The position numbers and the translations under genes are program-made. Of a DNA stretch of 64,000 bases, positions 46,072-56,719 are shown piece by piece. Under the pieces are notes generated by a model that made no database searches, was not told the DNA's origin, and saw nothing but the letters and a program-made list of their open reading frames with translations. Numbering within the stretch: position 1 is the stretch's first letter; every line of letters starts with the position of its first letter. The DNA is from Ariolimax columbianus (Eukaryota; Mollusca; Gastropoda; Stylommatophora; Arionidae): assembly GCA_036924085.1 (NCBI GenBank), contig JAVGWX010000003.1, forward strand, positions 120,032,264 through 120,096,263, read 5' to 3'.

Positions 46072-47433
46072 ATAATAGCTGTCCATCGTTGTCGATGAGG
46101 ACCGCCGACATCATCCTTGTCACAGATTTCCCTGTTGGGTGTGGTTGCGCATGTGGCTGAACAGGCCAATGCGAGCACGAAAACATCTGCTACATATCGG
46201 GCACACGAGGTTTGTAGAAGGGGATGGTGTTCCCGCTGCTCGGGATTTCCGCGTCTCGCGTCTGCTCTGGGCCTTCACAACACGGTCGTCTTCACCGGTA
46301 GCTACACCCGATTTGACTGCGCTTCTCCAGTCAGATCTGTTTTTCGCAAGACATTCCCAGGTGTCGATGTCTATCTGGCAACTTTTCAGTGAGTCCTTCA
46401 GACCGTCTTTAAAACGTTTCTTTGGGCGCCCTCTCTCGCGCCATCCCTCTCTCAGCTCGCCGTAGAGAAGCTTCTTTGGGAGCCGCTCGTCTGACATACG
46501 GACGAGGTGTCCGACCCATCCTAGTTGTGCTTTTTCTAGCAGTGCATGGATGCTGGTCATGTTAACCCTTGAGAGAACTTCGATGTCAGTGAGACGATCT
46601 TGCCATCGGATGTGGAATATTCGCCTCAGGCAACCTGTGTGGAAGTGGTTTAACCTCCTTGCATGTCCAGAGTATACAGTCCAGCTTTCGCAATCGTATA
46701 GTAGGGTTGGAATGATGGTTGCACTGTAGACTTTGAGTTTGGTCTTGACGCTGATGCCACGACGTGCCCAGACCATCGAGCGCATTCTACCAAAGGCTGT
46801 GCTGGCCTTTGCTATTCTGCTTACCACCTCATCGTCTAGGCTGACAGATCTCGACAGCGTGCTATCCAGATATATGAATTTGTCTACGGCATTCAACGTC
46901 TGGCTGCTGACTGTAGTCTCTGGTTTTATGTACGGCATGCCTGGTGCTGGTTGGTACATGACCTCTGTTTTTTTGGCATTTATGGTCAGGCCAAAATTTG
47001 TGCATGCGGCAGAGAACTGGTCCATTCCAACCTGCAAGTTCAGTTCTGAGTTGCTCATTAGAGCGCAGTCGTCAGCAAATACAAGTTCCCTGATTATGTC
47101 GCCAGCCACTTTGGTTTTGGCCTTCATTCTTCTGGAATTGAGTAATTTGCCATCTGTGCGGTACTTTATGGATATTCCAAGCTCCAATGATCTGAAGGCG
47201 TCTGTTATCGTGGCCGCGAACATCATGCTGAACAAAGTCGAGGCGAGTACACGTCCTTGTTTTACTCCGTTTGATACTAGAAACGTTTTAGAGATTGCAC
47301 CGCTGTCCAGTACACGAGCACACATGCCTTCGTGTAGCTGTTTCACCATTGTTATGAACTTGTTGGGGCAGCCAAATTTAGACATTATCATTCACAGCCC
47401 TCCTCTGTTAACTGTATCGTATGATACAGTTGA
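46072..47433 (-). mobile_element. LINE-T, 5'-truncated insertion with 12-bp TSD
   Basis: A 1,362-bp minus-strand element flanked by TAAACCAGTATA at 46060-46071 and 47434-47445. It is truncated inside the RT domain: the first codons read DTVNRGGL, followed by TGA where TGG (W) would be expected, and the frame then runs open for 423 codons. A second, decayed copy of the family lies at 54700-55764. Confidence 0.9.
46120..47391 (-). CDS. LINE-T partial ORF: RT plus C-terminal zinc finger
   Basis: At 423 codons this is the longest open frame without a simple-repeat bias in the window. Residues 1-110 hold the RT core with NGVKQGRVLASTLFS (usually QGCVLAPTLFS) and the catalytic block ELVFADD (residues 105-108). 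After it come LYDCESWTVYSGHARRLN and IFHIRWQDRLTDIEVLS, the basic RGRPKKRFKD, and a C2H2 finger with C397, C400, H413 and H417. The N-terminal endonuclease and early RT motifs are absent through truncation, so the product could not transpose alone. The annotated start is simply the first ATG after a stop; a real start is not implied. The intact reading frame suggests a recent insertion. Confidence 0.8.
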   Translation of the reverse strand: MIMSKFGCPNKFITMVKQLHEGMCARVLDSGAISKTFLVSNGVKQGRVLASTLFSMMFAATITDAFRSLELGISIKYRTDGKLLNSRRMKAKTKVAGDIIRELVFADDCALMSNSELNLQVGMDQFSAACTNFGLTINAKKTEVMYQPAPGMPYIKPETTVSSQTLNAVDKFIYLDSTLSRSVSLDDEVVSRIAKASTAFGRMRSMVWARRGISVKTKLKVYSATIIPTLLYDCESWTVYSGHARRLNHFHTGCLRRIFHIRWQDRLTDIEVLSRVNMTSIHALLEKAQLGWVGHLVRMSDERLPKKLLYGELREGWRERGRPKKRFKDGLKDSLKSCQIDIDTWECLAKNRSDWRSAVKSGVATGEDDRVVKAQSRRETRKSRAAGTPSPSTNLVCPICSRCFRARIGLFSHMRNHTQQGNL

Positions 47434-47470
47434 TAAACCAGTATAGAGACGTTAAATTAAGTTAAGTCCA
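47434..47470 (+). mobile_element. LINE-X 3' end, right part after LINE-T
   Basis: Starts with the duplicated TAAACCAGTATA, then GAGACGTTAAATTAAGTTAA, the terminal tail of LINE-X. Together with 46018-46071 it forms one older LINE-X end. Confidence 0.78.
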
Positions 47471-49309
47471 ATACGTACCCAAAATTGTTCGCAACATGTT
47501 TTAATACATTTGTTTATAGTGATAGAATTAAAAGAACGAATTTTGTTAATTTCTTTGAGCTTTCTGTGACAAACAATTTTATTTAATGTGTGCATTATAC
47601 CCACAATATTTTTTATTTATACTTTTACATTAAATTATATGTCAATAAAAGTACAGAAAGACGCTGAACGTCTATCTACTCCATTGCCTTTTAGGAAAAC
47701 TAAATAGTGTTCACTAGTGTATTAGATCCACTGCTCTTTCTTCTACCATTTTGTAAAGATGAAAGTTCTTGTTGATAAATGTGAAAGATATATGACAACA
47801 CATGACTGGCTCAGCCGTGACGTGAGTGCGTCTGCGGACGTTGTATCATGATATGTTATAATGTATCGTATGTGGATCGGGTGGCCAAACGGTTTGAACA
47901 TCAGCCTTCTGGTGTCACGTGTTTTTTGTGTCTAATCGGAGGCAGAATGCAACCCTAGCGTGTACACTGCATGTCAACTGTAGGTACGACTACAAGCAGT
48001 ATTTATTCCAGAATCATATAAATCAGGCCAGGTTGACCCATTAGATTGCCATTTTTACTACTAGTGTAGAAACTACTACTAGTGAAGAAAACGTCGTAAT
48101 AATAGTTTAATGTTATTCACAACGACGTTGTCACCGCTGCTGTTACATAAAGTCTTCCTTCCCATGTTTTTTTGGTTAAGGTTCACCTTTATAAGTTTAT
48201 TTTCCCTGGTTTACGGTCCGATGGTGAAGATATTATTATTAGCTGCAATGTATGTCGATTGTCGCTTGTCCCTCTGTGCTTATTCAAGACGTTTCGCCTT
48301 TCTTTCCATGAAATTGTGTCTACTAGTATATGACACCCCATTATTGAACTGTGGGTTTATTTTTTGTACAACCTGTATCATACAGTGTATGCTATATTAT
48401 ATAATATTGGGGCATATATGCGTAATGTGCACTATGCTGGATGTTGATTTATTCCACCCGGCCTTACCAAACCTAGGTCCTTGTCGTTGTCAAACGCTCC
48501 TCTCTAACGGTTTCCTTAACGACGGGTGTTAATACAAGCCCGGTTTCCCCGAAAACATCTACAGTATAGCCATTTTTGGTCTTTCTAAAATTACTAGATA
48601 GATACCATCAAGTTTTCTTCGACCAAACGGTCGCAAAATTGTCGACGGATTATCTTGATCATATATGTCGTTTATTTGGTATTCGCTGCAATCCTGCAAG
48701 AATTAAAATGGCAGCTTCCATAAATGTTCTGAAAGGTTATCGATTGCATAATATTTTAGTCACATACACAAACAAGGTATTTCGATCACTGGTAACTAAC
48801 ACATTATATTATACTTATAGCAGTTAATATTCTCTCATTGTTGTTTATAATTTACTGCGAATTATTCATTTTAAGTAGTTTTTGTTACAAGTAAAATTAG
48901 AAACTTGATATCGATCTATAATATAATATATAATAATATAGTTAAGTATTATTATATCATTATCAGTGGGTGGAGGTACAGTGTGAGTGTTATCTGAATA
49001 CCAGGAAGAGAAATTAAAAATAAGAACACAGAATGTCCGTACACAACACCATGCGGGAACAATCTCATGATAGAGACATGGAGCTATGGATAAACTCATA
49101 TAGAAATATTGGGAGTTGCAGAAACAAGATGAAAAGACACTGGGTACACACAAAAAAGATAAATAGTTATTTTTAAATAGTCTACATTTTCACGCATTGA
49201 GGAAGCAAACACTAAAACAGCATTCAGCATTGTAAGAGGAGTCAGTATTAGAATACAGTATACTTTTAAAAAAAGAGCTAGAAAATACAAAGTGAAACAA
49301 AGGTCTATG
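47471..49309. other. no recognisable feature
   Basis: About 1.8 kb. The 140-codon plus-strand frame at 48110-48529 has no recognisable domain or start context and is not called. No repeat match was found. Confidence 0.45.
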
Positions 49310-51605
49310 TGGAAATTTGACATATAACGACAGTATGGTGCTATTAAAAGTCAGAGAAAGACAATTTGATGTGTCCATTCTACAAATGAATGCAGCAACC
49401 TCAGATTGTAGCAAAAAACAATTAGACGCGTATTATGCAGTAGTTACTAAATACAGTGGCATCAAAAGATATACTAATTGTTATGGACGAAATGAATCCT
49501 AAAATAGGAAAAGGGGAATATAACAAATTTGTTGGAAAATATGGAAATGGAACAAAGAATGAACGAGGAGAGAAAGACTGATCTAATTCTGCAGGAAAAA
49601 CTAACTTTGAATTTGTAACACTTTTTTTAAAAAGCATAGAAAACTAAATACACCTAAAAGCCAAAGAGATAGGGCAAGGAATCAGGTTGATTTTATTATA
49701 ATCAGAAACAGATTTAGAAATGATGATGAAAATGCCAAGACATACCCAGAAGCAGACATCAACTCAGACCACGATCCTGTTTGTATAAAGATTCATATAA
49801 AACTCAAAATCACAGAGAGCAAAGTAATAAAGACACTTAAAACTGACATTCTTCTTCTTTTGTCCTTGATTTTTCCATGAGGCATCACAGAGAGGTGGAA
49901 TGCACAGATTTCTTGTTATCGCCAGATGGTGGGCTTGTGCTGTCGTTAGATGTAGCCCTCGATACATCTACATTGAGGTCAGCCTTTTGCACATGGATCA
50001 GAGATCTGCATAAATACAGGCATGTTAGCGTTAAAACAGCCAGATATATGGTAAAAGTACCTGGAGGCAGTAAAGAAAGTGTATGAAAACTTGCAATCAG
50101 AAGGCAAGGAGATAGCCTATACAAAGAAGGGAATTGATAGCCTATACAAAGAAGGGAACACAGGACAGAATAAGCGCATAAAGGAAAATACATAAAAACC
50201 AGAATGCAAGCAGCAAATAAATCACTACCAGATAAAGAACTTAGGAAAAACCAAGAATGGATGACAAATGACATCTTAAAACTAAAATGGCAGATACAAA
50301 AAAGGCTGAAAACGTTTCTGCATATACATCACTAGACAAATAGATATGTACAATGTGCAGACAGGAGAAAGACCAGTGGTTGGAAGCAAAATGCAAGGTA
50401 ATAGAAGACATGGAACTAAAACACAATACAAGAGAAATGTATATGGGAATAAAGAAACAGCAAACAAGACACAGGTGATTCAGGGTGAGGGCTGCATCTG
50501 AAATAAGAATGGTACAATTTTGATGAATGAGAGTGACATCAAATAGATGTGCAGGGGAATTTTTTGTGGACATTCGTGAAGCCAAATCATCAATATATGA
50601 TGATGAAGGACCCAGCATCCTTAGATCAGAGGTGGAGAATGTGATAAAAACTATGAAAAAAGGGAAAGCAACAGGCAGGAATTCCATAATCATAGACCCA
50701 AGAGGATTTTGGTATAGATATGCTCACTGATTTATATAATGACATATACAAAACCGGATGTAAACTAATTGACCTGAAAAAATCAATATTTTTAACAATG
50801 CTCAAAAAACCTCATGCAACAGAATGTTCAGACTTTAGAACAATCAGTCTGATGAGTCATACAATTAAAATACTGCTCGAGCGAATAAGACGAAAAGTAG
50901 AAAGGAAAGTTTAAGAAGAACAATTTGGGTTTCGAACTAAAATGGAACAAGAGAAGCAATTTTTAGTTTCAGAACTATGATAGAGAAATATATAATGACA
51001 TTTATATCTGTTTCATAGACTACTAGAAGGCATTTGGTAGAATCCAACATGGGAAATTAATTAAATGTTTCCAAGAAATAGGTCTAAATGGTAAAGACAT
51101 AAGAATGCTCAATAATCTATACTGGGAACACACTGCCACAGTAAAATCAGGAAAGATATGCTCTCCAAGTATAGATGTAAAAAGAGGAGTGAGATATTGA
51201 TGTATATTATCCCCTTGTCTCTTTGATATCTACACAGAACAGATATTCAAATAGATAGAGGGGATGCCACTGCTTGTCATTGGACAGGGCAATGAAAAAC
51301 CTAAGATGCAGATGATACAGTTTTTATGGTAAAAAGTGAGCAAGAATTACAGGAACTTGTGACAACAATATACAAAATAATTCAAGAGTTTGGATTAGAC
51401 ATAAACATAAAGAATACAAAGACTATGATACTTGGAAAAGTAATAAGAACCCATGCATGCAGATACAAATAAAAGATCCCAACTACCAGAACGTTCAAAG
51501 TTTATCTTATTTTAAGAAAGAAAAAAGCTGTGAAATCAGAAAGAAAATAGATATGGCCAAGATGGTATTCAGCAACATACAACACATTTTGACATCCAAA
51601 TAGAT
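49310..51605 (+). mobile_element. LINE-U, RTE-like element, first part (endonuclease to RT)
   Basis: On the plus strand I see decayed endonuclease sequence (GKYGNGTKNERGERL, then DINSDHDPV near 49757-49785), a linker with AVKKVYENLQSEGKEI, an RT start (RSEVENVIKTMKKGKATG), LKKPHATECSDFRTISLMSH, a degraded catalytic region (ADDTVFMVKSEQELQ) and GLDINIKNTKTMILGK. The frame is broken by many stops. Two irregularities lie inside: an unexplained stretch at about 49845-50030 between endonuclease and linker, and a 25-bp direct duplication near 50108-50155. Confidence 0.8.
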
Positions 51606-51924
51606 GTTATGTTTGTTTGTTTTGAATGCCTACAATGAGAAGGTTTACTCTTTTGTGCACCCTGAAAAGAACGTTAAGTGGCGGGTTGCAGTGGCTTTCC
51701 TCACATCCCAAGTGTGCTGAAGAAGGTGGACCGCGGTATTCCAGGTAGTTGTGCAATGCTTGGCTTCATATACGTGTCACTCACTACTTCGGCGATCACA
51801 TTGATCCCTCACCCTGTTAGCCAGGCAGCCATGAAAACAGCCCATTTCCAGGGAGGTCTACGAGGAAGCCGAGGTGAGGATCTTGGTCAGTAAATTTTGC
51901 CTGACCAGACGTTGTCTGTCTCCC
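51606..51924 (-). mobile_element. SINE-A full copy inserted in LINE-U
   Basis: A 319-bp element with near-perfect 13-bp flanks: CATCCAAATAGAT (51593-51605) and CATCCAAACAGAT (51925-51937), one mismatch. On the minus strand it begins GGGGAGACAGACAACG and ends in a CAAACAAACATAAC tail. The central domain is at about 51776-51895. It defines the SINE-A ends best. Confidence 0.88.
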
Positions 51925-52325
51925 CATCCAAACAGATAAATCATAATTTAAGATGAGAAATGTCAGTTATTATGTATACTCATCACTACTTTATGGCGCA
52001 GAAACATGGACACTGAATAACAAGTTGGAAAAGAGTATCAAGCCCTTTGAAATTTGGATAAATAGAAGATTGGATCAGATTTCTTGGAAATAGAAGAAAA
52101 TAGATGTGGAGGTATTGAAAATGTTGAAAGTGAAAAGAGAATTAATGACCGAAATCAGGGTTAGACAGTTAAGATATTTTGGCCATATAACAAGACATAC
52201 CTCCTTGTTGAAGACCATACTAAAGAGTAGGTTAAAAAGCAGTTATCCAAGAAACAGACACTTTAAGTGGGTGGATAATATCAGAAGATTGTCTGGGAAA
52301 ATACCATTATGAGAAGAGATAGCAT
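51925..52325 (+). mobile_element. LINE-U, second part (C-terminal region)
   Basis: The interrupted LINE continues with NVSYYVYSSLLYGAETWTLN, KSIKPFEIW and RVRQLRYFGHITRHTSLLK, and a C-terminal KWVDNIRRLSG. This is the expected order after the ILTSK at the end of the first part. Confidence 0.78.
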
Positions 52326-53378
52326 TGCAACCAACATTTGATGCGGAGATGGCACTTTAACTGAACTGATATCTCAGGATATATCTGTGACATAATTGAA
52401 GGTGGTTCGACATCTGATTTTTTTGTGTTTTAAGCTTTGAAAACGGATGAATAATGAAGTGTGAGTTCTTCAACTAATATTATAAATGATAGCAATTTTA
52501 TTAATAACAGTAATGTACTAATAACACTTATGTATTGTAAGAAACCCCGTTCTAAGTTATATCAGTAATAATAAGAGTACGAATTGTGAACAACCAGCAT
52601 GGCTCGATACCAAACCATCTAGGGAGTAATCATAATTCATTGGAAACAGCAAACTGATTATCTCAACATTAGAAAAAGTTAATTTGTGTATGTAACATAT
52701 TGAAAACAACATAATATTAACTACGTAGATGGCTGTACAGTCTTTTTTGAGTATTTGATTAATAGGTAAGGTGCCTACCTTACAATTTTAATAAAAGATC
52801 AATGCCTCAATACAATCGCCAATAATGACATGCATTTTTCCTGCTTGCCTCTCCCTCTAGATGACAAAGTATACAGCAACTGGTAATAGCACACTTCCAG
52901 CCATCCTATATCCAATACAACAGTAGCATATGACCAGAGTCTCTATTTAAAAGTTGAATAACATCTGTTTAACGCTGTGTATCTTGGCTTTCCCATTACC
53001 GCAAGAGGTCGTAGGGACATCACTCAGTGTGTGAGTGTTGCGTGTTGGGCATCTTGCTAACTAACCAGACAGGACCCAATGTTCCCCGGGCGATGTGTTT
53101 AAGTTCATTATTGTCCGTGTCTACATTACACGGTCACACCAAAACTGACACTGTCTGCAACTATGGCGAAGGGCAGATTTAACATGAATTTGTTAGCTGT
53201 GTTATTCTCAAACTAGTGAAGAAACACCTTTTTAGTTCCTGTAATTAATGATTGACGATGCAGTGAGTAACCATTATGACTGATTGTGGCATTCAGAGTA
53301 GCAAGAGACTCCTTCCATTTCAGCCAGTCTGTAGGCATTTATTATTTGTTAATTGAATGTGCTCTTTTTATTATTCAG
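52326..53378. other. upstream region or 5' intron of the CISD3-like gene
   Basis: No repeat is recognised. A polypyrimidine stretch ending in TTTATTATTCAG (to 53378) is a good splice acceptor for the exon at 53379. Three possible upstream starts were considered: ATG at 53163 in strong Kozak context, ATG at 53248 before a GTGAGT donor at 53263, and read-through in frame from about 53286. None gives a convincing mitochondrial presequence, so the first exon remains unknown. Confidence 0.45.
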
Positions 53379-53597
53379 CATGCAAGCCAAAGATGTAACT
53401 CAAGTGACAGTAGCAGCGGTAACCTCAGTCAGCTAAATCATGCTAGCGGCAATGACAAGTCACATCCAGAAACAACTACCAAAAACCATACTTCTGAGCT
53501 AGTGAAAGGAAAGATAGCTCAGAAACAACCTATAAACATCTCGCTAGAGGCTGGAAAAACCTATTTTTTCTGCACTTGTGGTTACAGTAAAAAGCAG
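53379..53597 (+). CDS. CISD3: CISD3-like gene, penultimate coding exon (first half of CDGSH domain 1)
   Basis: The exon is 219 bp (73 codons, phase 0 at both ends), bounded by TTATTATTCAG and a GTATCT donor. It starts with a Ser/Asn-rich, low-complexity stretch of about 45 residues, followed by the NEET-type beta segment PINISLEAGKTYFFCTCG and ends SKKQ. C65 and C67 of the exon are the first two cluster ligands; the third Cys and the His come from the next exon. In animals CISD3 (MiNT) is a soluble mitochondrial-matrix protein carrying two 2Fe-2S clusters, each held by three Cys and one His. The poorly conserved N-terminal part could include the end of a targeting region. The real N-terminus lies in an unidentified upstream exon. 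Confidence 0.85.
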
Positions 53598-54158
53598 GTA
53601 TCTGTGCAGATCATTTTTTTAATCTACCTCATGGCTTTAAAACATTCCAAATGTTTGCGTAGCCTTCCATGCCCGTTCCTCTATCTTCTGTCCTTGTCTC
53701 TCCATTCTCGATATCTTCCATTTTTATTGTTTACTCATCCATTTCCGCATCCATTTTCTGTGTATGTATTTATATGTATGTATGTTGTTGTGTGTGTGGT
53801 TTTTCCCCATATCTGTATATTGTGTGTCTTGATATTTTGTATGTTTGTTTTTATTGATAGTTTTTGCGTGTTTTTATCATTGTTTTGTCAACATGTAATG
53901 ATATTGACCATTTCTTGCTTGGTCTGTTCTTGGTCTTCTCTTTTTCATCATTGGTGTACTGTGACTCATATATTCCTGGTCACTCCTAGGTATGGTTGCT
54001 TACTTAAACTGCTAATCTTTAAATTTTAAATATTTTTGTTAATTCATTCTTTTTCCATGAAGGTCTTATGGCCGGGATGTATGTGTCATTTTCGTTTTGT
54101 CCGAGTGCAGTCACTGAGCCATTGCCTATATATGTTTTTATCTACTAATTTACTATTT

Positions 54159-54500
54159 GACTTGGCTTGGCTTCGTTTGTTCTCAATCTCCCGCTACCAA
54201 ACCTTGAAAGGGCTTAAATAGCAGAATGTAGTCCAGAGAACGGAATGCGTTGTGTTGTTGTTTACAGCTTGACTGCGATATTTGCACCTTTCGGTGCAAG
54301 CATTTTTTGATTACCGGGTTAGCATTCCCTCTTCAATCCCTTCTCCTTAGCCAGTCTGCCCTTCTGCAGCCTGTTATCCAGGATCACCGTGTGGAGGTAT
54401 AGAAGGGTCTTGGCAGCTCTGGATAGCTGGCCCTGACGCTAGCAGTCAGCTATGGGTCGTTGACCACTGCAGCTCATGCGCTGCTCAGCATCTTGATCCT
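54159..54500 (-). mobile_element. SINE-E full-length copy with 14-bp TSD
   Basis: A 342-bp element flanked by CTAATTTACTATTT at 54145-54158 and 54501-54514, a perfect duplication. On the minus strand it starts GGATCAAGATGCTGAGCAG and ends in AAGCCAAGCCAAG. The central domain matches that of 19562-19912 and 63401-63746. Confidence 0.92.
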
Positions 54501-54699
54501 CTAATTTACTATTTAAGAATGGAAACTTTACAGTGAGATTTTCCATTTTTGTTCCAATGAAAAAGATAGGATTATAATATTGTCATAATTTTTGTCTAAA
54601 TCTTTTGACACCCATGGAATAATCTTCCTCTTGAAACTTAACTTGATTTAATCAGCTATCACTGTGAGCTCTTTATGATAGTCATGATATATATTAAAG

Positions 54700-55764
54700 G
54701 ATGACCTTGAGCAGGGTTTGCTACTTGATAATCAGTGGGGTTTTCATGTGGGTCTTGGGTCAGTTGACATTATATATGCAGCACGTCAACTGCAAGAGAA
54801 ATGTAAAAAACAGAGATGTGACTTGTGCACAGTTTATGTTGATCAGACCAAAGCCTTTGCCAACGTCAATAAGGATGGACTCTGATAAATCATAGCGAAT
54901 TTCCTGCAGGTTCATTGCGGTTGTCTGCCAAATTTGAATGGCATGTTGGCTCGTGTACTGCACGAAGGAGAATTGTCTGTAGCCTTCTCAGTCATCACCA
55001 GTGTCAAACAGGGTTGTGTGCTAGTACAGACACTTTTTAGCATGGTCTTTACAGCAATTCTCACTGATAATGTCCATGTTGCTGCTCCTGGCATGCATAT
55101 CAGGTATAGGACACAGGATCAGTTGTTCATCCTGTGGCACATGAAATCCTACACCAAGGTGCGTGAGACCACAATCTCAGATCTCCTATTTGCAGACAAT
55201 TGCGCCCTCATTACTTGCTCAGAGATATGCAGTTAACCATGACAGAATTTTCTACGGCATTCAGTAACTTTGGTCTCAAGATCAACTACTGGGAAAACAG
55301 AGGTACTCTTACAGTCTGCTCTTGGGGAGCCATTCATCGAACCAAACATTACTATACAGAACCAACGTTTCCATTCACCTGCCTAGGCAGTTCTCTCACT
55401 AGAGAGGCCAATATCGACTGTGAGGTCAATAACAGGATTGTTAAGTTGAGCTCTGCGTTTGGGAGGCTCAAAAAAGAAACCTATGAAGCATCAGTGTCAC
55501 CACCAAGATAAAAATGTATTGTTTTCACCTGAGCTGTCTGTGTAGGCTGCTCAGGATCAGGTGGCATCACAAAGTGCCTAAATCTGAACTTCTTAGCAAT
55601 ACTAACATGCTGAGCATACATACACTTCTGAAATTGGCTCAGCTACAATGGACGGAACATATTGTTCGCATGTCAGATGAGCGCATCCCCAAGTAGCTGT
55701 TATACAGTGAGCTCAACACAGGCACACTTACCAGAAGGGTAGAAGAAATGCTACAGACATTTAT
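54700..55764 (+). mobile_element. LINE-T relic in the intron
   Basis: Same family as 46072-47433 but older. The plus strand shows VDQTKAFANVNKDGL, LNGMLARVLHEGELS, VKQGCVLVQTLFSMVF, then LLFADNCAL (FADN instead of FADD), followed after frameshifts by LTREANIDCEVNNRI and LAQLQWTEHIVRMSDERIPK. The decayed catalytic Asp and the stops show it is dead. The piggyBac-type element begins right after it at a TTAA. Confidence 0.85.
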
Positions 55765-55768
55765 TTAA

Positions 55769-56490
55769 CCCTACCAGACCGCTGTACCCATTTTTCGGTA
55801 ATTTCCTTAACTGCCGCTAAATCGCTGTACCTAATTTTCGGTACTTTGGATAGTACGTCATAAAATGCGTCAGTATCTAAAAATAACCAACCAATCGTGG
55901 TCAATCCTCGTGATTAGTCATTGCAAATGGCTGCCCCCATGTTTGAATTGATTTTGTGGGGTTTAACATGAACAAATTCGGAAAATTGACAATGAAACGA
56001 ACGGCTGTTGAACCAAGCACTTCAACAGGAAAGCAAAGTAAGTCTAGGCTTATGACAGTCCAACAGGTGATCAAAAATTTGGTTGATTCAGACTCTGTTC
56101 AAGTGAAACAGACAGTGAGAGCTCGAGTGATGAGATGAAGGCTTTTCTTGGACTGAGGATCTATATGGAATACTCATGTATAAAGCCCAGCTATCAGGAT
56201 TATTGGACAAATGAGGGCTCTTTGTTGTATTTACTCCCAGATTTCGAAATGTTTTATGACTTGAGACAGATTCTTTGCCTTTTGCTGGGTGGATTGGCAC
56301 ACAAAGGTGGAATATTGACGCTAGACGAAAGGTAAACCTATTTTCTACAATGTCTCCAAGTTACATCTTACTCTAACCACTTGTTTGCATGTAATTAACA
56401 TTTTTCTATATCATGTTGGTTTTTTCTCTTTAATGCTCTGGAACCCAGGAATGGGAGACAGTTGGGTTCAGGGCCTTAGGTCTGGTAGGG
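55769..56490 (+). mobile_element. piggyBac-type non-autonomous element with transposase remnant
   Basis: A 722-bp element flanked by TTAA at 55765-55768 and 56491-56494, the piggyBac target. It has perfect 12-bp terminal inverted repeats: CCCTACCAGACC at 55769-55780 and its complement at 56479-56490. A subterminal pair of direct repeats (CGCTGTACC and TTTTCGGTA, about 43 bp apart) lies near the left end. Inside, two frames hold transposase pieces: an N-terminal-like Ser/Lys-rich segment (55956-56138) and, frameshifted, MKAFLGLRIYMEYSCIKPS then YQDYWTNEG (56135-56210), recognisable as the start of the piggyBac DDE domain. Most of the catalytic domain is missing. Confidence 0.9.
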
Positions 56491-56515
56491 TTAAGACAGG
56501 AGAAGCTGTCTCATC

Positions 56516-56715
56516 TGGTTTCAGCTAGCATTTTTTGATGACGGGTTTGCCTTCCCATAGCGATTCCAATTCTCTAAACCAGTGTAGCCTGTTTCCAGGG
56601 CCACTGGGTGGAGGTGGAATAGAGTCTTGGTCAGCTCTGGTTCACTGACCCTGATGCAAGCAGCCAGCCATGAGTCGCATTCATTGTGCTGCATCTCCAG
56701 GTCCCTCCTCCCACC
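56516..56715 (-). mobile_element. SINE-E diverged copy, partial
   Basis: AGCATTTTTTGATGACGGG, GTAGCCTGTTTCCAGGGC, GGTTCACTGACCCTGATGC and CAGCCAGCCATGAGTCGC follow the order of 54290-54480, with the older consensus also seen at 19262-19540 and 34275-34455. Confidence 0.75.
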
Positions 56716-56719
56716 CCAC

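Noticed and set aside
47410..47435. Hairpin AACTGTATC...GATACAGTT as a regulatory palindrome
   Set aside because: The sequence is the start of the truncated LINE-T RT region (coding for TVSYDTVN), so the hairpin is probably incidental.
46733..47446. 237-codon plus-strand open frame
   Set aside because: It is antisense to the LINE-T reverse transcriptase frame, which has clear catalytic motifs.
48110..48532. 140-codon plus-strand open frame
   Set aside because: It is Cys/Leu/Phe-rich with no domain, no splice or promoter context, and lies in featureless AT-rich DNA.
53163..53262. First exon of the CISD3-like gene
   Set aside because: An ATG in strong context at 53163 needs a weak GTGTTA donor to join in phase; an ATG at 53248 before a good GTGAGT donor gives only five codons. 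Neither encodes a credible mitochondrial presequence.
53286..54029. 247-codon open frame taken as a single-exon protein
   Set aside because: The first part is better explained as the CISD3-like exon (53379-53597) with consensus splice sites; the rest is intronic read-through with low-complexity hydrophobic sequence.
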